Assembly: GCA_002358835.1 (NCBI GenBank)
Contig: DEPP01000120.1
Span: 11,177 to 25,302 of the forward strand
Source: Bacteroidales bacterium UBA3389
Lineage (GTDB): Bacteria; Bacteroidota; Bacteroidia; Bacteroidales; P3
Length of the DNA: 14,126 nt
Direction: 5' to 3'
Under the pieces are notes generated by a model. That model saw nothing but the letters and a program-made list of their open reading frames with translations. It ran no database searches and was not told the DNA's origin. Position numbers and translations under genes: made by a program. Positions 6,203 to 14,083 of this stretch are shown here, in pieces (within the stretch, counting starts at the first letter, position 1; the number at the start of each line of letters is the position of its first letter).

Positions 6203-9200
6203 ATGAGAAAATTATTTTTAAGTTTAGTGGCAGTATTGCTTTGTGGAGTAACTTTCGCACAAACAGATACAACGAAGATTTGGAATAAGGCAGATTTTCT
6301 TAATGTAGGTACTTCTGGAGTTTATAAGTTAATGGCAGATATTGACTTGGGAACGTACTCTGAAAGTAATAATTTCTTTAGGAATAATTTCTCAGGAACT
6401 TTTGACGGAAACAATAAGACTATTACCTACCAAGCAAGTTTCACTGTAGAGGACGACAATGAAAAAGTAGGTTTGTTTAAATCTGTCAGCGGAAAGATTA
6501 CAAATCTTAATCTTAATGCTGACATAACAATTTCAGGGGATAGCGTACGATATACTAAAGTTGCTTTGCTTTGCGGAGAATTAGCAAATGGTGGAACAAT
6601 CGAATTCTGCGATGTTATAGGAAATATTAACTCTACAGTAAAGTCAGGTAGCTACGGTAATGGTTCAACAGGACTTATTATCGGTAATAATTCAGGAACT
6701 CTACAATATTGTACAGGACACGGAAACGTAACAGGAGTAGGTTATGTAGGAGGATTAGTTGGAAGTATGGGTACTGTTATAGGAAATGCTTTTTCGAGTG
6801 CAACTGGTAAAATAAAAGGATGTTATTTTACTGGTAATGTAACTGCAAATAATTCTTCAACTATTGATAATTTTCAATCTTTTGGAGGTGGTATTTGTGG
6901 AATTATGAATCCTGGTGCAGAGATAGATTTATGTGTCGCAGAAGCTGTTGTTGTTACTGGAGAAAAAGCAAAAGGTATTGTTTATGCAAATGCACTTTCA
7001 GCCTCTAGCTTAGGAGGTAGTAGACCTTCTATAGAGAACACATATTCTTCTGGAACAATAAATGGAGATACAATAAATACTAGTGACGAATGTGTAAATT
7101 CTGGTTGGTTTATTACTACTTCTGGGAACTATAATCCAACAACAAATATTGCAAACTGTCAAGATACTCGTGAAGAATGTATAGCTGATGCACTTAATAA
7201 AGCAAGATGTCCAAATCCAAATAATGCAAATACTTGCGATACGAATTTCTATTTTGAAGTAATCAATGGTAAAGTAGTTTTGATTGTTGGAGATGAAGAT
7301 CAAGATGTGGAAGAAGTTATTTGTGAAACTCCAACAGGATTTACAGTTACAAAGGAAGAAAATAATTACTTCACTGCAAGTTGGAGTGTTAATGGTGAAG
7401 GTGCGAACACATCATTTACAGAATCTACCTTTATTTTGACAGTAACGGGAGGAGACCTTACTCAAGACATGGAAATTACTATAGAAGACGAATCTACTAA
7501 CGCATTTTCTATCACAAGCCAACAACCTTTGCCTGCAAGTGAAAATCCTTATGTATTTACTATTAAGTCACAATGTGATGAAAATGTCTTTTCAGTACCA
7601 CAACAAGTTACTTTCTATGTTGATCCAAGTTGCGAAGCTAACGTAACCTTAAGCAACATAAAAACAACATCTGCAAAAATAACTTGGCAAGGAAGCGTTA
7701 GTACAGTTAAATTAGGTAATAATACATATCAAATTAGCGAAGGACAAACAGAATATACTTTTAACAATTTAACTCCTTCAACATCTTATACTGCACAAGT
7801 AACATTTAATTGCACTAGACATAATCCAGATAATAATAATGAAGAAGAATCTTATACTAGAACTTTAACTGTAGATTTCACAACCTTGGGAGCTACATTT
7901 ATAACTAAACAAAATGGTAACTTTAACAACCCTAATACTTGGCTTGGTAATGCTGTCCCTCCTCAAGGAGATCTTGCAAACATAACAATCAACACAGGAC
8001 ACGAAGTAATCGTTAATCACGATTTGGTAATTACAGGTTCATATAAGATTGTAGAAAACAAAGGTGTACTTCAAATAACTCAACAAGGACAGTTGATAAA
8101 CGAGACAGAAGGCAATGTTCCCGGTATTGTGGAAATAGTTTCTGGTAACAAGACAGTTGATGCTTGGACTTTCGTAGGAGCACCTTTTGAAACTGGATAC
8201 ACTTTAGGAGCAGTTAAACCTACTGATGAAGACGTAGCGATGGTTAAGTACAATTACTCACAAGGAAAATGGAGCGATGCTTGGGCTCATTACCACGATG
8301 GAATGAAAGCAGCTGAGGGTGCATTTGCTTGGCCTTTCTATGGTGGAGCGATTACTTTCTCTACTCATAACTTTGGTGCAAGGACAAATAGCACATATCC
8401 AGATACCGCAACTGCAACTTATAAATTGAACAACAGTAACTTTACAGTTTCAGAAACAATAGTTAATTCAGAAAATGGTTATTGGATGGCTTTATCTAAC
8501 CCTTATCCTGCTAAGTTGAGTGTAAGTAAGTTCTTAGATGCAAATACTTTTGAAAATTCTTCTGTAACTTCAATACAAGGAGAGGGAGTTTATATATTTA
8601 ACGGAACATCTTTCGATTATAAGAAAACAGGAGATATTCTAATGACTGAAGGTTTCTTTGTAAACTTCAATGCAAATGCTACAAAGTCTGTAACATTTAA
8701 TAAAAATCAATTGTCTTATTATAATCAAGGAGCTAAGTCTTCTGCAAACGAACTTATCGAATTGACTTTGCAAAACGGTAATGATAAAGTTAGAGTTTAC
8801 TTTGCACACAATGAAGATGCAGAACAAGGATATGATATCTTTGATGCTAACAAAATGTTCGCTACAACAGGAGTTGCAGAGCCATACTTTGTAACTGACG
8901 GTATCGCTTTGATTAAAGAAGAAGTTGCAGAATTGCCTTACTATGCTACAATGAACGTTCGCAGCCAAGAGGATACTGTTATGAACTTTGTTTTGACTAA
9001 TTTGCCTGAAGGTTACGCTGTAAGCATAATAGATGGCGAAGAAGTAATCGACATGGTTGAAGGCGGAATCTACTCTACAGAAATCTTAACAGGAGAGAAC
9101 GCTGACAGATTCAAAGTGTTGGTTAAAAAGAATGTTGGCATTGCAGATGTAGAAGAGTTGGATGTAACAATCATAAACAGCAACCGTCACATCACAATCA

Positions 9201-9364
9201 CAGCACAAGAAGACGTAAAAGTAACTGTTTACAACACTTTGGGTCAAAGAGTATTCGAAACAGAGAAGACTGACTTTGTCTTGAGTGGAGTTGCATCAGG
9301 AGCATACGTTGTAAAAGTTCAAGGTGCTAAGGCTGCGAAATCACAAAAGATAATCGTAGAATAA
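6203..9364 (+). CDS. Large T9SS-exported surface protein with GLUG-like, FN3-like and G8-like regions
   Basis: This 1053-residue protein is probably displayed on, or released from, the cell surface by type IX secretion. Residues 1-20 are a signal peptide ending VTFAQ. Residues 28-340 resemble the beta-helix/GLUG repeats of Bacteroidota surface proteins (FSGTFDGNNKTI, GLFKSVSGKITNLNL, YVGGLVGSMG). Two FN3-like domains follow at about 373-470 (CETPTGFTVT, FTASW) and 474-562 (SAKITWQG, YTFNNLTPSTSYTAQV). Residues 564-645 resemble a G8-type module (NPNTWLGNAVP, ITINTGHEVIV). A less familiar segment starts with WTFVGAPFETGY near 655. The last 75 residues are a type A T9SS sorting domain (VTVYNTLGQRVFE, SGAYVVKVQG, KSQKIIVE). 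No catalytic motif was recognised, so adhesin or matrix protein is the best guess. It is the second gene of a two-gene unit and ends at a strong terminator. Confidence 0.88.
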   Translation: MRKLFLSLVAVLLCGVTFAQTDTTKIWNKADFLNVGTSGVYKLMADIDLGTYSESNNFFRNNFSGTFDGNNKTITYQASFTVEDDNEKVGLFKSVSGKITNLNLNADITISGDSVRYTKVALLCGELANGGTIEFCDVIGNINSTVKSGSYGNGSTGLIIGNNSGTLQYCTGHGNVTGVGYVGGLVGSMGTVIGNAFSSATGKIKGCYFTGNVTANNSSTIDNFQSFGGGICGIMNPGAEIDLCVAEAVVVTGEKAKGIVYANALSASSLGGSRPSIENTYSSGTINGDTINTSDECVNSGWFITTSGNYNPTTNIANCQDTREECIADALNKARCPNPNNANTCDTNFYFEVINGKVVLIVGDEDQDVEEVICETPTGFTVTKEENNYFTASWSVNGEGANTSFTESTFILTVTGGDLTQDMEITIEDESTNAFSITSQQPLPASENPYVFTIKSQCDENVFSVPQQVTFYVDPSCEANVTLSNIKTTSAKITWQGSVSTVKLGNNTYQISEGQTEYTFNNLTPSTSYTAQVTFNCTRHNPDNNNEEESYTRTLTVDFTTLGATFITKQNGNFNNPNTWLGNAVPPQGDLANITINTGHEVIVNHDLVITGSYKIVENKGVLQITQQGQLINETEGNVPGIVEIVSGNKTVDAWTFVGAPFETGYTLGAVKPTDEDVAMVKYNYSQGKWSDAWAHYHDGMKAAEGAFAWPFYGGAITFSTHNFGARTNSTYPDTATATYKLNNSNFTVSETIVNSENGYWMALSNPYPAKLSVSKFLDANTFENSSVTSIQGEGVYIFNGTSFDYKKTGDILMTEGFFVNFNANATKSVTFNKNQLSYYNQGAKSSANELIELTLQNGNDKVRVYFAHNEDAEQGYDIFDANKMFATTGVAEPYFVTDGIALIKEEVAELPYYATMNVRSQEDTVMNFVLTNLPEGYAVSIIDGEEVIDMVEGGIYSTEILTGENADRFKVLVKKNVGIADVEELDVTIINSNRHITITAQEDVKVTVYNTLGQRVFETEKTDFVLSGVASGAYVVKVQGAKAAKSQKIIVE

Positions 9365-9403
9365 CACACGCATCCTATATATAATATATAAGGAATAAGA
9401 GAG

Positions 9404-9451
9404 CGAGCGTTCGAAAGGGTGTTTTCCCGACTCGAACGCTCGTTTTGTTTT
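9404..9451 (+). terminator. Strong intrinsic terminator after the T9SS surface protein
   Basis: CGAGCGTTCGA (9404-9414) and TCGAACGCTCG (9432-9442) form a perfect 11-bp stem. The 17-base loop holds a small inner pairing of GGG (9417-9419) with CCC (9426-9428). TTTTGTTTT follows at 9443-9451. It lies 40 bases past the stop codon and separates this unit from the next gene. Confidence 0.85.
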
Positions 9452-9548
9452 CCTCAACTCCGACTTCCTTTTCTCCTTTTCGCCAATCCTCACAGCGAAA
9501 CTCCGCCAAAATCTAAGAGTGCGAAAACAAAAATCTTTACTGATTCTT

Positions 9549-9579
9549 CCTGCGATTTCGTTTCTTTGTTGTATCTTTG
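9549..9579 (+). promoter_or_regulatory. Promoter of the C69 dipeptidase gene
   Basis: TATCTTTG at 9572-9579 is a full match to TAnnTTTG, 19 bases upstream of the first possible ATG. The -33 element is poor: CCTG at 9549-9552, with a 19-base spacer, shares only its last two bases with TTTG. The position after a strong terminator and before a gene supports a real promoter. Confidence 0.55.
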
Positions 9580-9598
9580 GCATTCGATAAAATAAAGA

Positions 9599-11302
9599 AT
9601 GGATATGAAGAAAATTGTTTTCAGTGTTTTGTTTGTAGTGCTTGCATTCGCTCAATCCTTTGCTTGCACAAGCGTATTGGTTACTCGCAAAGCTTCGGCT
9701 AATGGTTCAACGATGATAACTTACGCTGCGGATTCTCACACTCGTTACGGCGATTTATACTATTTACCCGGCGGATTGCACAAACCGGGCGAAATGATAC
9801 AGATTTTTGACTACGGAGACGGCAGACCATTGATTTCTATTCCGCAAGTGGAACGTACATATACCATAATACGCAATGCAAACGAAGTTGGACTTGGCAT
9901 AACCGAAACAACCTTTGGCGGACGTGCCGAATTAGAAAGCAAAACTCCTGCAATCGATTACGGAAGCCTGATAAGACTCGCCTTGCAAAGAGCATCTAAT
10001 GCACGAGAAGCAATAAAAGTAATAGCCGAACTAACAGAAACCTACGGCTATTGTTCATCTGGTGAAAGTTTTTCAATAGCAGACGACAAGGAAGTTTGGA
10101 TTATGGAAATTATTGGAAAGGGTGAAGAGAAAGGAGCAGTATGGGTAGCGATGAAAATACCGGAAGGCTACATTTCTGCACACGCTAATCACGCTCGAAT
10201 CACGACTTTCCCTTTGCAAGTAAAGAAATCATACAAGAGTATCAACTCTAAAAACCTTAAACACATCTTCCGTCCCGAAGTAGAGGTGGTTTACAGCCAC
10301 GATGTAATCACTTTTGCACGTCAAAAGGGCTACTTCACAGGCAAAGACCAAGAATTTTCTTTCTCAGATACCTATGCACCAATCAATTTCTCTGCTGCAA
10401 GAGGCTGTGAGTCGAGAGTATGGTCTGTTTTCCGCCGTTGCAATTCTCAAATGCAGCAATACGAAGACTACGCAATGGGACATAATCTGACAAATCGAAT
10501 GCCGCTTTGGATAAAACCTGATAAGACTTTGACGGTTCAAGATGTTATGGAACTAATGCGAGACCATTTCCAAGGAACTCAAATGGATATGACAAAGGAT
10601 CTTGGTGCCGGACCTTTTGCTTGCCCTTATCGTTGGAGACCAATGGGATTCACCGTTGATGGACAAGAATATGTTCACGAGAGAGCAATATCCACACAAC
10701 AGACAGGCTTTTCTATGGTTATAGAATCAAGAGAGAATATGCCGACTTTTGCAAAAGGATTGATGTGGTTTGGAGTTGATGACACTTATTCAACCGTCTA
10801 TATGCCGATTTACACAGCATTGCAACAAGTAAGTGAACACTTAAAAGAAGGAAACGGAGCAATGATAGAATACAGCGAGACTTCCATGTTTTGGTTGTTT
10901 AATTTCGTAACAAATTACGCCTACACACGCTACTCGGATATGATAAAAGACATAAGAAAAGAGCAATATAATTTGGAGACAGGCTTTGTGAAAGATGCAA
11001 AGGCATTTGATGAAGAGATATTGCTTGCAGTCAAGGAAGGTAAATCCGAGGCTGAGATAAAGAACCTTATGACAACTTTCTCAAACCAAAGAGTCAAGAG
11101 AACCTTTGACACATGGACCAAGTTGAAACATTATCTGCTTGTCAAATATATTGATGGTAATGTGAAGAAAGAGGCAGATGGTAAATTTATTGAAAACCCT
11201 TACAGAAAAGGACAATGCGTTTCTCCTTCCCAACCTCAATATCCTGAGAAATGGTACAGAACAATAGTCAAGGATAATGGCGAAGTGTTGAAGGTAAAAT
11301 AA
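9599..11302 (+). CDS. Secreted dipeptidase, peptidase family C69
   Basis: Family C69 enzymes are cysteine N-terminal-nucleophile hydrolases that remove dipeptides or cleave dipeptides. The signal peptide MKKIVFSVLFVVLAFAQSFA is followed at once by C23 (CTSVLVTRKASANGS), which would become the N-terminal nucleophile after cleavage. Other family segments are YGYCSSGESFSIADDKEVWIMEIIG (about residues 149-173), SAHANHARI and the YRWRP region. At 567 residues it has the length of full secreted forms. Two in-frame ATGs, 9599 and 9605, are possible; the second gives the more standard MKKI signal peptide. It probably works in the periplasm or outside the cell in peptide nutrition, a use that fits protein-fermenting Bacteroidota. 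Its stop codon overlaps the 19-bp repeat bracketing darTG. Confidence 0.88.
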   Translation: MDMKKIVFSVLFVVLAFAQSFACTSVLVTRKASANGSTMITYAADSHTRYGDLYYLPGGLHKPGEMIQIFDYGDGRPLISIPQVERTYTIIRNANEVGLGITETTFGGRAELESKTPAIDYGSLIRLALQRASNAREAIKVIAELTETYGYCSSGESFSIADDKEVWIMEIIGKGEEKGAVWVAMKIPEGYISAHANHARITTFPLQVKKSYKSINSKNLKHIFRPEVEVVYSHDVITFARQKGYFTGKDQEFSFSDTYAPINFSAARGCESRVWSVFRRCNSQMQQYEDYAMGHNLTNRMPLWIKPDKTLTVQDVMELMRDHFQGTQMDMTKDLGAGPFACPYRWRPMGFTVDGQEYVHERAISTQQTGFSMVIESRENMPTFAKGLMWFGVDDTYSTVYMPIYTALQQVSEHLKEGNGAMIEYSETSMFWLFNFVTNYAYTRYSDMIKDIRKEQYNLETGFVKDAKAFDEEILLAVKEGKSEAEIKNLMTTFSNQRVKRTFDTWTKLKHYLLVKYIDGNVKKEADGKFIENPYRKGQCVSPSQPQYPEKWYRTIVKDNGEVLKVK

Positions 11303-11314
11303 ATAAAACAAAAA
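11296..11314 (+). repeat. 19-bp direct repeat, left flank of darTG
   Basis: AAAATAAATAAAACAAAAA is identical to 13048-13066. It contains the stop codon of the dipeptidase gene (11300-11302) and ends 14 bases before darT. The low complexity weakens the case, but an exact 19-base match on both sides of a compositionally distinct pair is notable. Confidence 0.65.
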
Positions 11315-11328
11315 CTTTCTATTAAGAA

Positions 11329-11955
11329 ATGTCTTCAAGCAAAGAAATAAAATATGGTTTCAGAATGGTGCATATTGACAATATTCCATATATTAAGGAA
11401 AGTGGATTTGTTATTCATTCTTCTCCTATAGCTTATAAAGATTATAAACCTATTGGTGATAATGGTATTATTGAAAAAAGGAAAGAAAAAATAATAAACA
11501 AAACACCTCTTAATCAATACATTCCTTTTTATTTCGGACCACGCACACCTATGCTTTATGTCATACAAAACGGTCTCAATGGAGTACAACAACAAGATGC
11601 TGAGAGTATTGTGTATTGTGTAATAAAAATAGAAGATATTATAAAAGATAATGATATACAATGTTTATTTTCAGATGGACACGCTTTAGATAATCTAACA
11701 GAATTTTACACAAAAGAATATCTATGTGAAGTAAATCAAAAAATAAATTATAATGATGTTTATGCACGCTATTGGATTAATGAATCTGACAGAGATTTAA
11801 AAAGACGAAAAGAAGCTGAATTGCTAATAAAAGATAAATTAGACAGAAAACATATTTGTGGATATGTTGTATATAATGAAAATGCTAAATTAAAATTAAT
11901 AAACTTTGGCATAAATGATAAAAAAATAGAAATAAAACCTAATTATTATTTTTAA
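11329..11955 (+). CDS. darT: DarT toxin, ssDNA-thymidine ADP-ribosyltransferase (DUF4433)
   Basis: DarT transfers ADP-ribose from NAD+ onto bases in single-stranded DNA, blocking replication; in other bacteria DarTG systems stop phage DNA synthesis. The 208-residue length is typical. Family landmarks in order are YGFRMVHIDNIP (9-20), the QYIPFYFGPRTPMLYVIQNG block (63-82), FSDGHA (114-119), YARYWI (145-150) and RRKEAELLI (159-167). E164 aligns with the catalytic glutamate of the AE(F/L)L motif. All expected parts are present, so the toxin looks active. It is the first gene of a pair: darG starts 3 bases after the stop. No good promoter match was found in the 26-base gap upstream. Base composition is far more AT-rich than in the flanking genes (15 G+C of 60 at 11341-11400, against 25 of 60 at 10741-10800), suggesting acquisition. 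The target base cannot be read from the sequence. Confidence 0.93.
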   Translation: MSSSKEIKYGFRMVHIDNIPYIKESGFVIHSSPIAYKDYKPIGDNGIIEKRKEKIINKTPLNQYIPFYFGPRTPMLYVIQNGLNGVQQQDAESIVYCVIKIEDIIKDNDIQCLFSDGHALDNLTEFYTKEYLCEVNQKINYNDVYARYWINESDRDLKRRKEAELLIKDKLDRKHICGYVVYNENAKLKLINFGINDKKIEIKPNYYF

Positions 11956-11958
11956 GTT

Positions 11959-13041
11959 ATGTTTACATTTATCAAAGGAGATTTGCTTAATGATGATGCT
12001 CAAGCATTAGTAAACACAGTAAATACGGTAGGTGTTATGGGCAAAGGTATTGCCTTGCAATTCAAAGAAAAATTTCCTGACAATTATAATATATACAGAA
12101 AATTATGCAAAGAAGGAAAATTTAATATTGGACAATTGTTAATTACAAAATGCAATCTTATTAATACAGACAAATTCATTATTAATTTCCCCACAAAAAC
12201 AACTTGGAAAAAACCATCAGAATATGAATACATAGAAAAGGGTCTTATTGAATTAAAGAAAAAGATAATAGAGCTTGAAATAAAATCCATAGCAATCCCA
12301 CCTTTAGGTTCCCATAACGGAGGATTAGATTGGAATCGCGTAAAGCAAATGATATTAAAAGCACTCAATGATATTGAATGTGATATAAGAATATATGAAC
12401 CATCTGAGGCTATAATTGAACGAATAAAATCAGAACGAATAAAATTAACCCCAGCGAGAGCAATGCTTCTTGATGTTTTGCATGATGTTGTTTCGTATGG
12501 TGAATTTATTTCGTTATTTACAGCAGAAAAAGTAGTTTATTTTTTACAACGGTTTGGAGCACAAAAAGAATTTAACATAAAATTCGACAGAGGTTATTAC
12601 GGACCTTATTCTGGTGGCAAAATTGCACATGTAATGTATTATTTAAATGGTAGTTACATTAAAGGAATGGCAGGTATGCAGAAAAAACCTTTTGAATCAA
12701 TTTGGATATTAGATGACACAATACAATATGTAAATGATTTTTTTAACGATCCCAATAATATAATTTATAAAACCATTTGCAATAAAACAAAAAACTTTCT
12801 ACGAGGATATTATGCAAATTATTCATTAGAATTATTATCAACCATAGATTATATTTTAAATGAACAAAAAAAACAAAATATTGAAAACTTAGACAATATT
12901 CAATTAATAAACTATATAAACGACAATATATCTGATTGGAATAGCAGAAAACAAATGATGTTTACAGGAAGTAAATACATTCCTAAAATATTACAACATT
13001 TACAAAACTATAATATGCTTAATTTATGCAAAAACAATTAG
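11959..13041 (+). CDS. darG: DarG antitoxin, DNA ADP-ribosyl glycohydrolase with macrodomain
   Basis: DarG removes the ADP-ribose that DarT adds to DNA and also binds DarT through its C-terminal domain. Residues 1-155 are the macrodomain: IKGDLL, then the ADP-ribose-binding VNTVNTVGVMGKGIALQF, NFPTK and IPPLGSHNGGLDW. N22 and K80 fall at the numbering I recall for key residues of Thermus aquaticus DarG. Residues 165-360 form the toxin-binding part, with AEKVVYFLQRFG and a YYGPYSGGKIAHV motif that recalls Panacea/DUF4065 (SocA-like) antitoxin domains. Length (360 residues) matches complete DarG proteins, so both modes of neutralisation should be intact. It follows darT by 3 bases, which is tight coupling. 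It is very AT-rich (10 G+C of 60 at 12841-12900), like darT and unlike the next gene. Confidence 0.93.
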   Translation: MFTFIKGDLLNDDAQALVNTVNTVGVMGKGIALQFKEKFPDNYNIYRKLCKEGKFNIGQLLITKCNLINTDKFIINFPTKTTWKKPSEYEYIEKGLIELKKKIIELEIKSIAIPPLGSHNGGLDWNRVKQMILKALNDIECDIRIYEPSEAIIERIKSERIKLTPARAMLLDVLHDVVSYGEFISLFTAEKVVYFLQRFGAQKEFNIKFDRGYYGPYSGGKIAHVMYYLNGSYIKGMAGMQKKPFESIWILDDTIQYVNDFFNDPNNIIYKTICNKTKNFLRGYYANYSLELLSTIDYILNEQKKQNIENLDNIQLINYINDNISDWNSRKQMMFTGSKYIPKILQHLQNYNMLNLCKNN

Positions 13042-13047
13042 CTTTAA

Positions 13048-13066
13048 AAAATAAATAAAACAAAAA
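13048..13066 (+). repeat. 19-bp direct repeat, right flank of darTG
   Basis: This copy of AAAATAAATAAAACAAAAA is identical to 11296-11314 and lies between the darG stop codon and the DUF456 start codon. Removing one copy with everything between the two would leave the dipeptidase and DUF456 genes intact and 26 bases apart. Confidence 0.65.
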
Positions 13067-13073
13067 AACAGTT

Positions 13074-13589
13074 ATGACATATATCATCATTGTTTTAGCC
13101 ATATTATTAGGCATAATAGGAATAATAGGAGCAATAGTGCCCGGATTACCTGGCACTCCGCTAAGTTATCTTGGTATATTGATATTGATTTTTCTTCCTA
13201 ATTTTCCTATAAACCTCACCTATCTTGTTGTAATGGGCGTAATCGCTGTGATAATTACAATACTTGATTATGTGATTCCAATTATTGGCACAAAGAAATT
13301 CGGTGGTACTAAACTTGGAGTCAGAGGAAGCACCATAGGGCTTATCATAAGTTTGTTTGTATTGCCTGTTTTGGGTATAACGATAGGACCGTTCGGCATT
13401 TTCGGAATTATCTTAGGGCCTTTCCTCGGAGCATATATAGGAGAGATGATGGCAGGTAATAAAGACAATGCAATGAAAGCGGCAATCGGCTCGTTCGTCG
13501 GCTTTTTGGCAGGCACACTGTTAAAGGTGGTCTATGGAATAATAGTCTTGATATTTATAATAAAAGACTCTTGGAGTTTTATATTTTAA
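13074..13589 (+). CDS. DUF456 family integral membrane protein
   Basis: This 171-residue protein is almost entirely hydrophobic, and its function is unknown across the family. It opens with a membrane segment (residues 2-23, IIIVLAILLGIIGIIGAIVPG) and the DUF456 hallmark PGLPGTPLSYLG. A second and third hydrophobic segment follow (about 30-41 and 47-72), then GTKKFGGTKLGVRGSTIG, the conserved polar loop. Glycine-rich helices then follow (GPFGIFGIILGPFLGAYIGE) and a final membrane segment near 145-165. The glycine spacing suggests tightly packed helices. G+C content returns to the level of the core genes (28 of 60 at 13381-13440). It precedes the phosphatase gene by 17 bases and may be co-transcribed with it. 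No regulatory element was recognised upstream. Confidence 0.88.
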   Translation: MTYIIIVLAILLGIIGIIGAIVPGLPGTPLSYLGILILIFLPNFPINLTYLVVMGVIAVIITILDYVIPIIGTKKFGGTKLGVRGSTIGLIISLFVLPVLGITIGPFGIFGIILGPFLGAYIGEMMAGNKDNAMKAAIGSFVGFLAGTLLKVVYGIIVLIFIIKDSWSFIF

Positions 13590-13606
13590 CTTTTTTGTTT
13601 TGAGAT

Positions 13607-14083
13607 ATGATAAAGGTTTTGTTTGTCTGCCATGGTAATATATGCAGAAGTCCGATGGCGGAATTTGTGTTCAAAGATATGGTTGCAAAGCGTGGTTTGG
13701 CAGATAGGTTTCATATAGAATCATGTGCTACAAGCCGAGAAGAAATCGGAAACCCTGTCTATCCGCCTGCAAAACGAAAACTTGCAGAACATAATATCTC
13801 GTGTGAGGGCAAGAGAGCAAGACAAATCACTAAGCAAGACTACGAAGAATTTGATTACATCATTGCAATGGATAGAAACAACCTCAGAAACCTCGTGCCC
13901 TTTGTAGGAAACGATTCATTGAACAAGGTTCGCTTGTTGATGAGTTATGTCGGCAGTAGTGCCGATGTGGCAGATCCGTGGTACACAGGAGACTTCGAAA
14001 GGACTTGGATTGATGTCAATGCAGGTAGTGAGGCTTTGTTGAAAAGGATTCTTGAAAAGGAGAGAATTGAAACGAAGAATTAG
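13607..14083 (+). CDS. Low-molecular-weight protein tyrosine phosphatase
   Basis: This cytoplasmic phosphatase removes phosphate from tyrosine (or arginine, in some relatives) on proteins. The N-terminal loop is C8-HGNIC-R14-S15, the CX5R signature: C8 is the nucleophile and R14 binds phosphate. D123 in ADPWY is the general acid, followed by the aromatic residues usual for the class. At 158 residues it has standard length and looks fully active. ATG 13607 puts the signature at the expected distance from the N-terminus. In Bacteroidota such enzymes can oppose tyrosine kinases for capsule or exopolysaccharide export, but no kinase or polysaccharide gene lies in this window, so the partner is unknown. 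The leader has no clear Shine-Dalgarno. Confidence 0.93.
   Translation: MIKVLFVCHGNICRSPMAEFVFKDMVAKRGLADRFHIESCATSREEIGNPVYPPAKRKLAEHNISCEGKRARQITKQDYEEFDYIIAMDRNNLRNLVPFVGNDSLNKVRLLMSYVGSSADVADPWYTGDFERTWIDVNAGSEALLKRILEKERIETKN

Noticed and set aside
9374..9393. AT-only near-palindrome ahead of the strong terminator
   Set aside because: CCTATATATAATATATAAGG is imperfect and low in complexity. The hairpin at 9404-9442 explains termination better.
9599..11302. Dipeptidase C23 as a lipoprotein cysteine
   Set aside because: SFA before the cysteine is a poor lipobox, and the cysteine coincides with the known N-terminal nucleophile of family C69.
11329..13041. A new toxin-antitoxin system
   Set aside because: Both proteins carry the full set of DarT and DarG motifs, so this is a known system; only its insertion context is unusual.
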